From: Streptomyces bauhiniae
Lineage (GTDB): Bacteria; Actinomycetota; Actinomycetes; Streptomycetales; Streptomycetaceae
Direction: 5' to 3'
DNA: 64,000 bases
Assembly (NCBI RefSeq): GCF_004784475.1
Contig: NZ_SRRT01000011.1
Coordinates: forward strand, 1-64,000
Shown here: piece by piece, positions 1 to 7,858 of the stretch
Position numbering within the stretch: position 1 is the first letter of the stretch
Layout: each line of letters opens with the position of its first letter
The notes under the pieces: model-generated
The model's database searches: none
What the model was told of the DNA's origin: nothing
What the model saw: the letters and a program-made list of their open reading frames with translations, nothing else
Made by a program: the position numbers and the translations under genes

Positions 1-72
1 CCGGAAGCTAAGCCTCACAGCGCCGATGGTACTGCAGGGGGGACCCTGTGGGAGAGTAGGACGCCGCCGAAC
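1..72 (+). rRNA. rrf: 5S ribosomal RNA, 3' part (partial)
   Basis: The first ~72 bases match the 3' half of an actinobacterial 5S rRNA: they contain the GCGCCGATGGTACTGC block and the closing GGGAGAGTAGGACGCCGCC stretch. The 5' part lies outside the window. It is the last gene of an rRNA operon that would extend upstream of base 1, and a strong terminator follows at once. The exact 3' end is estimated to within a few bases. Confidence 0.93.
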
Positions 73-87
73 TAATTTTAAGGGAAA

Positions 88-115
88 CCCCCGCACCATA
101 CGGTGCGGGGGTTTT
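88..115 (+). terminator. rRNA operon intrinsic terminator
   Basis: A perfect 10-bp stem (CCCCCGCACC paired with GGTGCGGGGG) closes a 4-base loop and is followed by four T residues. It lies 15 bases after the 5S rRNA. AAA before the left arm makes it able to act on the opposite strand too, where it would end the operon that finishes at 166. Confidence 0.93.
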
Positions 116-165
116 CTGCGTTCAGGGCAGTTTTCCCTCCGAAGAGGGGGAAGCGTGAATACGCC

Positions 166-1476
166 TCAGAGACGGCCCGCCGCTTTCAGTGCCAGATAGG
201 CGTCGGCCAATGCGGGAGCAAGTTCCTCCGGCGTCGCGTCCACGACCGTCACCCCATGGCGACGAAGCTGCTCGGCCGTGCGCTCCCGTTCATGCTGAGC
301 CTGCGCCGCCGCCGCGGCCTCATACAGCGCGTCGATGTTTCCTCTGCCCTGTGCCATGCGCGCGATATGCGGGTCGGCCACCGAGGCCACTAGGACCGTG
401 TGGCGCTGAGTGAGCTGGGGGAGCACCGGCAGCAGGCCCTCCTCGACGGGGGCCGTGTCGAGCGATGTCAGCAGGACGATCAGCGAGCGGCGCGGTGCCG
501 TACGCAGGGTGGTTGCCGTGAGACCTCGGGCGTCGGTCTCGACCAGTTCCGGCTCCAGCGTGGCCATCGCCGTGACGAGGGACGGCAGGAGCTGGCCGGC
601 GGACTTGCCCTGGACCAGGGCGCGTACCTGTCGGTCGTAAGCGAGCAGGTCCACGCGGTCGCCGGCGCGGGAGGCGAGAGCCGCCAGGAGGAGGGCCGCG
701 TCCATCGAGGCGTCCAGGCGGGGTACGTCGTCGACGCGACCGGCCGAGGTGCGGCCGGTATCGAGGACCAGCAGGATGCGCCGGTCGCGCTCCGGGCGCC
801 AGGTGCGTACGGCGACGGCGGACTGGCGGGCGGTGGCTCGCCAGTCGATGGAGCGGGTGTCGTCGCCGGGGACGTACTCGCGGAGGCTGTCGAATTCGGT
901 GCCTTCACCGCGTGTCAGAACGGTTGTCCTACCGTCTAGTTCACGCAATCGAGCGAGTTTCGACGGGAGATGCTTTCGGCTGGTGAAAGGGGGCAAAACC
1001 CGTAGTGACCAGGGCACTCGGTGGGTGCCCTGACGGGAAAACAGCCCGAGGGGCCCGTAGGAGCGGATCGTGACGCGGTCGGCTTGGCGGTCCCCGCGGC
1101 GGGTGGGGCTCAACCGGCTTGTCACACGGCGTCGTTCGCCGGCCGGGATGTCCAGACGGTGCCGGGAGCCCTCGACCTCGGTGCCCAATTTCCAACTACT
1201 GGGTGGCCACGCGTCCCGCAGCCGTCCCCGCAGCGGGCGGCGGGACGGGTTGGTGACGGTCAGAGTGATGTCGGCGGTTTCGCCGAGACGAGTGGAGGTG
1301 TCGCCGGAGCGAGTGAGGACAAGGCGTCGTACGGGCGCCGCGAGCGCGAAGTCACAGGCGCAGGCCAGCGCCAGTGAGCCGTTGACCGCGAGGAGGCCCG
1401 TCCAACTGGGCTCCAGCAGGCCGACGGGGAGGGAGCCGAGGGCCGCGACGAGGGCGGCGCGTCCGGTGAGCGGCAT
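166..1476 (-). CDS. DUF58 domain protein (von Willebrand A-like)
   Basis: 436 residues. The N-terminus (about residues 5-50) has two short hydrophobic stretches that probably form membrane segments. A beta-rich part follows, then the DUF58 signature at about residues 190-215 (GTEFDSLREYVPGDD, then RSIDWRATAR) and a vWA-like fold with the ILLVLDTG strand. Proteins of this family are usually encoded next to MoxR ATPases and are thought to be their partners in metal- or substrate-dependent chaperone-like work. The ATG overlaps the TGA of the MoxR gene by one base (TGATG), so translation is coupled. It is the last gene of the five-gene operon. The biochemical role is unknown. Confidence 0.9.
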   Translation of the reverse strand: MPLTGRAALVAALGSLPVGLLEPSWTGLLAVNGSLALACACDFALAAPVRRLVLTRSGDTSTRLGETADITLTVTNPSRRPLRGRLRDAWPPSSWKLGTEVEGSRHRLDIPAGERRRVTSRLSPTRRGDRQADRVTIRSYGPLGLFSRQGTHRVPWSLRVLPPFTSRKHLPSKLARLRELDGRTTVLTRGEGTEFDSLREYVPGDDTRSIDWRATARQSAVAVRTWRPERDRRILLVLDTGRTSAGRVDDVPRLDASMDAALLLAALASRAGDRVDLLAYDRQVRALVQGKSAGQLLPSLVTAMATLEPELVETDARGLTATTLRTAPRRSLIVLLTSLDTAPVEEGLLPVLPQLTQRHTVLVASVADPHIARMAQGRGNIDALYEAAAAAQAQHERERTAEQLRRHGVTVVDATPEELAPALADAYLALKAAGRL

Positions 1477-2468
1477 CAGCGGGGTACCGGGACCTGGGCG
1501 AGGACCGAGTTGATGACCGAGTCGGCGGTCACGCCCTCCATCTCCGCCTCCGGGCGCAGTTGGACCCGATGCCGGAGGGCGGGCAGCGCCAGAGCCTTCA
1601 CGTCGTCGGGAGTGACGTAGTCACGGCCCGTCAGCCAGGCCCAGGCGCGGGCGGCGGCGAGCAGTGCGGTGGCGCCTCGGGGGGAGACGCCCAGAGTGAG
1701 TGAGGGGGACTGGCGGGTGGCGCGGCAGATGTCCACGACGTAGGCCGTGATCTCGGCGGAGACGGTCGTCTCGGCCACGGCGGCGCGGGCGGCCTCGAGG
1801 TCGGCCGGGCCGGCGACAGGGCGTACACCCGCTGCTCGCAGGTCGCGGGGGTCGAAGCCCGAGGCGTGGCGGGTCAGGACGTCGATCTCGTCCTCGCGGG
1901 AGGGCAGCGGGATCGTCAGCTTCAGCAGGAAGCGGTCCAGTTGGGCCTCGGGGAGGGGATAGGTGCCCTCGTACTCGACCGGGTTCTGGGTGGCCGCGAC
2001 CAGGAACGGTTCGGGGAGGGGGCGCGGCATGCCGTCGACGGTGACCTGGCGTTCCTCCATGGCTTCGAGGAGGGAGGACTGGGTCTTGGGCGGGGTGCGG
2101 TTGATTTCGTCCGCGAGGAGGAGGTTGGTGAAGACGGGGCCGGGCTGGAAGGAGAACTCGGCGGTGCGGGTGTCGTAGACGAGGGAGCCGGTGACATCGC
2201 TCGGCATGAGGTCGGGCGTGAACTGGACGCGCTTGGTGTCGAGTTCGAGTGCCGAGGCCAGGGCGCGGACCAGGAGGGTCTTGGCGACGCCGGGGACGCC
2301 TTCGAGAAGGACGTGGCCCCGGCACAGCAGGGCGACGACGAGGCCGGTGACGGCGGGGTCCTGGCCGACCACGGCTTTGGCGATCTCGGTGCGCAGGGTC
2401 TCCAGTGAGGCACGGGCGGCGGCCGCGTCCTCGGTGTTCCCGGCGCTGTCAGTGGTCGGGGCCATCAT
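1476..2468 (-). CDS. MoxR family AAA+ ATPase
   Basis: 330 residues, the usual size for MoxR. The P-loop GVPGVAKT lies near residue 57 and the Walker B region LLADEINRTPPKTQSSLLEA near residue 115, followed by the sensor stretch VAATQNPVEYEGTYPLPEAQ typical of the family. MoxR ATPases remodel or activate partner proteins, often vWA-domain proteins; here the next gene is such a partner (DUF58). ATG at 2468 overlaps the TGA of the DUF4350 gene (ATGA); a second in-frame ATG follows directly, so the start is uncertain by one codon. Cytosolic. Confidence 0.95.
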   Translation of the reverse strand: MMAPTTDSAGNTEDAAAARASLETLRTEIAKAVVGQDPAVTGLVVALLCRGHVLLEGVPGVAKTLLVRALASALELDTKRVQFTPDLMPSDVTGSLVYDTRTAEFSFQPGPVFTNLLLADEINRTPPKTQSSLLEAMEERQVTVDGMPRPLPEPFLVAATQNPVEYEGTYPLPEAQLDRFLLKLTIPLPSREDEIDVLTRHASGFDPRDLRAAGVRPVAGPADLEAARAAVAETTVSAEITAYVVDICRATRQSPSLTLGVSPRGATALLAAARAWAWLTGRDYVTPDDVKALALPALRHRVQLRPEAEMEGVTADSVINSVLAQVPVPR

Positions 2469-3640
2469 GAACGGCGTACCTCTCTTTCGAGGGCGTCGAG
2501 TCGGTCGGTGAGTGCGATGAGGGCCGCGTCGTCGCGGGGCGGCGCTCCGAAGAGGAGGGAGTGCAGGGCCTGTTCGCCGCTGTCGGGGAGACGCGCGGAC
2601 AGGGCGGGGAGCAGGGCTTCGGGGGTGTGCGCCTGGGCGGCGGGGACGCCGACGAGCGGGGCCAGGCGGGTGCGGGCCGTGGAGCGCAGGGCGGCGGAGG
2701 CGCGGTCGCGGGCGTCGGCCTTGCGGTAAAGGCGGGCGCGGCCCTCGGTGGTCTCGGAGGCGCGGATGACGACGGGCAGCCTCTCGGGGACGAGGGGGCC
2801 GAAGCGGCGGCCGCGCCAGAAGGCGGCGAGTACCGCTGCGACGAACAGTTGCAGGGTGCCCCAGAGCCAGCCCGAGGGGAGCAGGTCGAAGAGGCTTTTG
2901 CGGCCGGTGTCGGTGGCGGAGGAGTCGGCGAGCGAGGGGAGGTACCAGACCAGATGAGGCCGGGAGCCGAGGAGTTGCAGGGCGAGCGAGGCGTTGCCCT
3001 GCTTGTCGAGACGGTTGTTGAGGAGAATGTCGGGCGCGCCCAGGAGGACGGTGTCGCCGGTGCCCGAGGTCGCCGGGAGGCGGAGGAGGGTGGCGCGGCG
3101 TTCGCTGGGGTAGCAGGTGTCGGCGTCGTCGGCGGTGGTGCGGTAGCGGATGCCGCCGGTCTCGGCGCTGCCCGCCCGGCGGGCCTCGGGGAGGGTGCAG
3201 TCGGGGTCGAGTGTGGTCTCGAGGGTGGTGACGGGGCTCGCGGTGACGCCGGGGGCGAGGCGGCCGACGGACCAGTCGCCGGGGGCGACGAGCACGGTGC
3301 GGCCGCCGGAGGACGCCGTGGCCTTGGCGAGCCGCGACTGCTGGCGGTGGCTCAGCAGGTCGGGTACGGCGACCAGGAGGGTGGTGTCCGGGCCGGCGGC
3401 CCTGCGTGCCGCGTCGACGGTGGTGACCACGCGGGTGGTGACCCCTCGGTCGGCGAGGAGTTCGGCGACGGCCCGGCTGCCGCGGGGGTCGGCCGAGCGG
3501 GGGTCGAGGTCGCCGTGCTTGGTCTGGGAGCGGATGACGGCGATGGCGACGGCGCCGACCAGCAGCAGGACGACGGCAAGGGCGATGCCCCGGTTGCGGG
3601 TCCAGATCTGACGGACGGTGAGGGCGGACGAGGTGGTCAT
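2465..3640 (-). CDS. DUF4350 domain membrane protein
   Basis: 391 residues when started at the ATG at 3640, which overlaps the TGA of the upstream gene as ATGA. The open frame runs further upstream, but that part is Arg/Pro-rich shadow of the neighbouring gene. One membrane segment lies at about residues 17-36 (IALAVVLLLVGAVAIAVI), followed by a DUF4350-type domain (SADPRGSRAVAELLADRGV near residue 50) and a second membrane segment near residue 265 (LFVAAVLAAFWRG). DUF4350 proteins commonly sit between DUF4129 and MoxR genes in actinobacteria. Function unknown. Confidence 0.88.
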   Translation of the reverse strand: MTTSSALTVRQIWTRNRGIALAVVLLLVGAVAIAVIRSQTKHGDLDPRSADPRGSRAVAELLADRGVTTRVVTTVDAARRAAGPDTTLLVAVPDLLSHRQQSRLAKATASSGGRTVLVAPGDWSVGRLAPGVTASPVTTLETTLDPDCTLPEARRAGSAETGGIRYRTTADDADTCYPSERRATLLRLPATSGTGDTVLLGAPDILLNNRLDKQGNASLALQLLGSRPHLVWYLPSLADSSATDTGRKSLFDLLPSGWLWGTLQLFVAAVLAAFWRGRRFGPLVPERLPVVIRASETTEGRARLYRKADARDRASAALRSTARTRLAPLVGVPAAQAHTPEALLPALSARLPDSGEQALHSLLFGAPPRDDAALIALTDRLDALEREVRRS

Positions 3641-4362
3641 CCGGTCTTCCCGTCGGGAGCGGCGCTGTTCACCAGGGTGGGGCGGGCGCGTTCGAGGCCG
3701 CTGTCGAGTTGGGTGACGCGTTGGTACGTCTGCTGGTCGGCGGTGCGGCCGCCGTATGTGACGTCGTCGAAGTGGCGGGCCGCCGCGAGGAGTCCGTCCG
3801 CGTGGGCGGGGAGGGTGCGGCCGGCCTCGGCGGCGGCTTCGTCGGCGGTGCGGCCGGGGCGTACGTCGAGCAGGGCGCGTTCCTCCAGAGCGCGGACGAT
3901 GGCCCGCATGCGTTCCTGGACCGCCTGGTTCCAGTGGCCCTGGGCGGCGTGCGCCTCGGCGGCGGCCCGGTGTTCTGCGGCGGTGCGCGGGCGTTCGTCG
4001 AAGAGCGGGGCGGTCGCGACGGGGCTGCGGCGTGGGGTGCCCAGCCGCCACCACAGGGCGGCCAGGACGGCGATGACGCACAGGACCACGACGAGGAGGC
4101 CGAGCGAGCCGCCCGGTGTCGCCGAGGCGGCCTTGGCGAGGAGCTTGCCGAGCCACTCCCAGAACGCGTTCAGGGCGCGCTGGAACAGACTGGGGTCGTT
4201 CTCGTGGTACATCCGCTTGGCCAGCTCCCGGCGGGCCGCCTCGCGGGCGGGATCGCGCGGGACGGTCACGGGCGGCTCGTCGCCGGAGCCGCGCGACGCG
4301 AAGGTGGTGAGGCGGGCGGCGCCGGACATGGCCGACGCCGCCGTGAGAACTCCCCCCGTCAT
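3637..4362 (-). CDS. DUF4129 domain membrane protein
   Basis: 241 residues from the ATG at 4362 (MTGGVLTAAS). One clear membrane helix (LGLLVVVLCVIAVLAALWW) lies at about residues 85-105. The C-terminal half carries the DUF4129 pattern with conserved acidic and aromatic residues (HWNQAVQERMRAIVRALEER; later FDDVTYGGR). DUF4129 is often linked to transglutaminase-like, DUF58 and MoxR proteins. Start choice: GGTGAG lies 2 bases before this ATG and GGAG 18 before; an alternative ATG 33 bases downstream (MSGAARL) is possible. Only 10 bases separate it from the upstream stop, so it belongs to the operon. Confidence 0.85.
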   Translation of the reverse strand: MTGGVLTAASAMSGAARLTTFASRGSGDEPPVTVPRDPAREAARRELAKRMYHENDPSLFQRALNAFWEWLGKLLAKAASATPGGSLGLLVVVLCVIAVLAALWWRLGTPRRSPVATAPLFDERPRTAAEHRAAAEAHAAQGHWNQAVQERMRAIVRALEERALLDVRPGRTADEAAAEAGRTLPAHADGLLAAARHFDDVTYGGRTADQQTYQRVTQLDSGLERARPTLVNSAAPDGKTG

Positions 4363-4372
4363 GCTCACCGCA

Positions 4373-5734
4373 TCAGCTCCCCGGCACCGGGCCGGGCGTG
4401 GCGCCGGGGGTGTAGCCCTGGACACCGGCGGCGCGGGCCAGTTCGAGGTCGAGGGCCTCGCGGCGGATGCGCTGGTCGATGTAGAGGAGCACGGTGACCC
4501 CGGCCTTGACCGGCAGGGTGAGCGTGGCGCCGATGACCGAGCCGATGCCGGTGATGAGCAGGAACGACCAGCCGGCCGGCTGGGCGCCGGTGCCCATCAG
4601 GGCGGTCATCTTCTCGCCGTTGACGGCGAACGCGATGACGGTGAAGGGGATCACCGCGATCCAGGAGACCATGTTGGCGATGAGCCCGGCGAGGAACTGC
4701 ACGCCGAGGACGCGCCACCAGGAGCCCTGGACCAGCTTGGCCGACCGGCTCAGCGACTTCCACACGCCCTGCCGCTCCAGCATCAGCGCGGGCGAGGCGA
4801 GGGAGAAGCGGACGGTGAGCCAGATCATGACGACGACGGCCGCCAGGATGCCCAGGACGAGCAGGATGACGGCAGGGGCGTCGAAGCCCGCGACGAGCCC
4901 CACGACGAGGCCCGGCAGCGCGCCGACGACCAGGACGCCGCCGGTGATGAGGGCCAGCAGCATGAGGAGGCCGAGCAGCTTGAGGAGCTGGCCTCGGGAC
5001 TCGCGCCACGCCTCGCCGATGGTGATCGGCTTGCCGAGGACGGCGCGGCTGGTCACGGTCGTCAGCAGCGCGGTGGCCGCGATGGTGCCGACCACGGAGA
5101 CCACGCCGACGAGCAGCGCACCGGCCGTGATCGAGCCGAGGGAGCGCAGCGCTTCGGTCGGGGTCACATCGGGGTCGCTGAGCGTGCTGGTCGTGTCCTT
5201 CAGGAGAACGCCCTGGAGGAGGAGAGCGCAGAGCTCGGTGAGGACCGCCACCGTCAGCGAGATGCCGAGGACGGTGCGCCAGTAGGCGCGCATGGTGGAG
5301 ATGGCGCCGTCGAGTATCTCGCCGATGCTGAGCGGGCGGAGCGGGATGACACCGGGCTTCGCGGCGGGCGGGGGACCGCCCCAGCCGTTGCCCCAGGCCG
5401 GCGGGCCGCCCCACCCGGCGGGCGGCTGGCCGCCCCAGCCCGCGCCCGGTGGTGGCGGCGGGGGTGCCTGGCCCGGTGCGGGCGCGCCGGTGGGCGCCGA
5501 CCACTGTCCGGGCGGCGGCTGACCCTCGGCCCACTTCGCTTGGGGAGCCTCCGGGTCCTTCGCGTCCGAGATCTTCGCGTCCGGGCTCTGCGGAGCCTCG
5601 CCCGGCTGCGCCGCCGGTGCGGCGTGCGCGGGCTGGTCGGTGGGCGTGGGCTCGGCCGCGCCGGCCGCGCCGGTCTGCCGTTCCTCGGACGACGGGTCGG
5701 GTCCGGGCGAAGCCCAGCCCGGCGTGTCACTCAT
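4373..5734 (-). CDS. polytopic membrane protein, GPDPase-membrane-domain-like
   Basis: 453 residues. The first ~150 residues are a low-complexity Pro/Gly/Ala/Gln-rich tail, probably cytosolic. The rest holds about six to eight hydrophobic helices with the pattern of the glycerophosphoryl diester phosphodiesterase membrane domain (family of small-molecule or lipid-handling membrane proteins, no catalytic GDPD domain here). Start: ATG at 5734 with GGAG 9 bases before; an upstream extension reads through poorly conserved sequence. It is the first gene of the operon 5734 to 166 and faces mtnA across a 140-bp divergent region. The actual substrate or role cannot be read from the sequence. Confidence 0.85.
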   Translation of the reverse strand: MSDTPGWASPGPDPSSEERQTGAAGAAEPTPTDQPAHAAPAAQPGEAPQSPDAKISDAKDPEAPQAKWAEGQPPPGQWSAPTGAPAPGQAPPPPPPGAGWGGQPPAGWGGPPAWGNGWGGPPPAAKPGVIPLRPLSIGEILDGAISTMRAYWRTVLGISLTVAVLTELCALLLQGVLLKDTTSTLSDPDVTPTEALRSLGSITAGALLVGVVSVVGTIAATALLTTVTSRAVLGKPITIGEAWRESRGQLLKLLGLLMLLALITGGVLVVGALPGLVVGLVAGFDAPAVILLVLGILAAVVVMIWLTVRFSLASPALMLERQGVWKSLSRSAKLVQGSWWRVLGVQFLAGLIANMVSWIAVIPFTVIAFAVNGEKMTALMGTGAQPAGWSFLLITGIGSVIGATLTLPVKAGVTVLLYIDQRIRREALDLELARAAGVQGYTPGATPGPVPGS

Positions 5735-5874
5735 CGAAGCTCCTTCACGGTGCCCGTCCGCGGTCGCGGCGGCAGGTTGGCAGCCATCGTGCCATGGCCA
5801 GGTCACGGTGTGACCTGCTGCGGTGGGCCCCGTACTCCATCAATTCTCCGCCGGATACGGGGCAGACTCACCGC

Positions 5875-7017
5875 ATGGCTGATCAGCAGGCGCGACCCGG
5901 TGAGGACAAGCGGCCGAGCGAGATACCGGTCATCCGATGGGAGGAACCACCCGAAGGACCCGTACTGATCCTTCTCGACCAGACCAGGCTTCCGTCCGAG
6001 GAGGTCGAGCTGGTGTGCACGGACGCGTCCGCGCTGGTGGAGGCGATCCGTTCGCTCGCGGTGCGCGGCGCGCCGGTGCTGGGCATCGCGGGCGCGTACG
6101 GCGTCGCGCTGGCCGCCGCGCGCGGCTTCGACGTGGATGAGGCCGCCGAGGCGCTGGAGAGTGCCCGGCCGACCGCGGTGAACCTGTCCGTCGGGGTGCG
6201 CCGGGCCCTGGCCGCGTACCGGGACGCGCTGGCCGCGACCGGCGATCCGACGGCGGCCGCCACGGCGGCGCTCGCGTCGGCGCAGGCGCTGCACCGGGAG
6301 GACGCGGAGGCGAGCGCGCGGATGGCCGCGCACGGTCTGGCGCTGCTGGACGAGCTGATGCCGGGCGGCGGCCACCGGGTGCTGACCCACTGCAACACCG
6401 GTGCGCTGGTGTCGGGCGGGGAGGGCACGGCGTTCGCGGTGGCGCTGGCCGCGCACCGGGTGGGGCGGCTGCGGCGGCTCTGGGTGGACGAGACGCGCCC
6501 CCTGTTGCAGGGGGCGCGGCTGACGGCGTGGGAGGCGGCGCGCAGCGGGATGGCGTACACGCTGCTCACGGACAGCGCGGCCGGGTCGCTGTTCGCGGCC
6601 GGGGAGGTGGACGCGGTGCTGGTCGGCGCGGACCGGATCGCGGCCGACGGCTCGGTGGCGAACAAGGTCGGCAGCTATCCGCTGGCGGTGCTGGCGCGCT
6701 ACCACCACGTGCCGTTCATCGTGGTGGCGCCGGTGACCACGATCGACCCGGACACCCCGGACGGGGCGTCCATCGAGGTCGAGCAGCGGCCGGGCTTCGA
6801 GGTGACCGAGATCCTCACGCCCCAGGCGTCGGCGGTGGGCGGAGGCGGCGGGGTGCCGCTGGCGCCGCTGGGCACGCAGGCGTACAACCCGGCGTTCGAC
6901 GTGACACCGCCCGAACTGGTGACGGCGATCGTCACCGAGGAGGGCACCGTCTCTCCCGTGACCCCCGAGGCACTGGCGGCGCTGTGCGCGAGGTCCCGGG
7001 CCACGCCGACCGCCTGA
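5875..7017 (+). CDS. mtnA: S-methyl-5-thioribose-1-phosphate isomerase
   Basis: 380 residues, normal for MtnA. It isomerises methylthioribose-1-phosphate to methylthioribulose-1-phosphate in methionine salvage. Visible signatures are RGAPVLGIAGAYG near residue 64, the catalytic-cysteine motif THCNTGAL near residue 172, and the catalytic-aspartate motif GADRIAADGSVANKVGSYPL near residue 250. No other salvage gene is adjacent. Start: the ATG at 5875 has no Shine-Dalgarno; CAGACT at 5863-5868 stands six bases before it, so a leaderless transcript is likely. Family and function are secure. Confidence 0.96.
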   Translation: MADQQARPGEDKRPSEIPVIRWEEPPEGPVLILLDQTRLPSEEVELVCTDASALVEAIRSLAVRGAPVLGIAGAYGVALAAARGFDVDEAAEALESARPTAVNLSVGVRRALAAYRDALAATGDPTAAATAALASAQALHREDAEASARMAAHGLALLDELMPGGGHRVLTHCNTGALVSGGEGTAFAVALAAHRVGRLRRLWVDETRPLLQGARLTAWEAARSGMAYTLLTDSAAGSLFAAGEVDAVLVGADRIAADGSVANKVGSYPLAVLARYHHVPFIVVAPVTTIDPDTPDGASIEVEQRPGFEVTEILTPQASAVGGGGGVPLAPLGTQAYNPAFDVTPPELVTAIVTEEGTVSPVTPEALAALCARSRATPTA

Positions 7018-7026
7018 GCCCCGCAC

Positions 7027-7066
7027 CGGCTGCCGGAGCCGCCCGCCCGATCGGCCCCGGCAGCCG
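7027..7066 (+). terminator. probable terminator after mtnA
   Basis: A 10-bp perfect inverted repeat, CGGCTGCCGG with CCGGCAGCCG, encloses a 20-base loop 9 bases after the mtnA stop. There is no T run, which is common for Streptomyces terminators. It separates mtnA from mtrA. Confidence 0.55.
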
Positions 7067-7167
7067 CCCCCTGCGCGACAGGGGCAGACAGTGACCGCCC
7101 CGTACGACTATCGTCACAGGCCAGTGACGTGCCTCACCTGCGGCTCTGTCGTCGTTATGAGAATGGG

Positions 7168-7857
7168 ATGATGTCGTTTATGAAGGGACGAGTCCTTGTC
7201 GTCGACGACGACACCGCACTGGCCGAGATGCTCGGCATCGTGCTGCGTGGTGAAGGTTTTGAGCCGTCTTTCGTAGCCGACGGGGACAAGGCGCTGGCCG
7301 CTTTCCGGGAGTCCAAGCCCGATCTGGTGCTGCTGGACCTGATGCTGCCCGGCAGGGACGGCATCGAGGTGTGCCGCCTGATCCGGGCGGAGTCCGGGGT
7401 GCCGATCGTGATGCTCACCGCCAAGAGCGACACCGTCGATGTCGTCGTGGGCCTGGAGTCGGGCGCGGACGACTACATCGTGAAGCCGTTCAAGCCGAAG
7501 GAGCTGGTGGCCCGTATCCGGGCGCGGCTGCGGAGGTCGGAGGAGCCGGCGCCGGAGCAGCTCACCATCGGTGACCTGGTGATCGATGTGGCCGGGCACT
7601 CCGTGAAGCGGAACGGGCAGTCGATCGCGCTGACCCCGCTGGAGTTCGACCTGCTCGTCGCGCTCGCGCGCAAGCCGTGGCAGGTGTTCACCCGTGAGGT
7701 GCTGCTGGAGCAGGTCTGGGGTTACCGGCACGCCGCCGACACCCGCCTGGTCAACGTGCATGTGCAGCGGCTGCGTTCCAAGGTCGAGAAGGACCCGGAG
7801 CGGCCGGAGATCGTGGTGACCGTCCGAGGTGTCGGCTACAAGGCCGGACCGAGCTGA
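7168..7857 (+). CDS. mtrA: response regulator MtrA
   Basis: 229 residues; OmpR/PhoB family. The receiver domain (about 6-120) has the acidic pocket VVDDD, phosphoacceptor Asp at about 57 (LVLLDLMLPGRDG) and the conserved Lys in IVKPFKPKEL. The winged-helix DNA-binding domain (about 135-225) has the TRLVNVHVQRLRSKVEKDPE recognition helix region. MtrA controls cell-wall, division and, in Streptomyces, developmental and antibiotic genes. The start MMSFMKGR matches the form I recall for Streptomyces MtrA; an ATG three codons further on is also possible. No strong ribosome site is seen. mtrB follows after one base, so the two are co-transcribed. Confidence 0.97.
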   Translation: MMSFMKGRVLVVDDDTALAEMLGIVLRGEGFEPSFVADGDKALAAFRESKPDLVLLDLMLPGRDGIEVCRLIRAESGVPIVMLTAKSDTVDVVVGLESGADDYIVKPFKPKELVARIRARLRRSEEPAPEQLTIGDLVIDVAGHSVKRNGQSIALTPLEFDLLVALARKPWQVFTREVLLEQVWGYRHAADTRLVNVHVQRLRSKVEKDPERPEIVVTVRGVGYKAGPS

Positions 7858-7858
7858 C

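Noticed and set aside
2561..5968. 1135-codon open frame on the plus strand opposite the DUF/MoxR operon
   Set aside because: Composition is Gly/Ala/Arg/Val-rich antisense sequence typical of shadow frames in high-GC DNA; the minus-strand genes carry clear family motifs.
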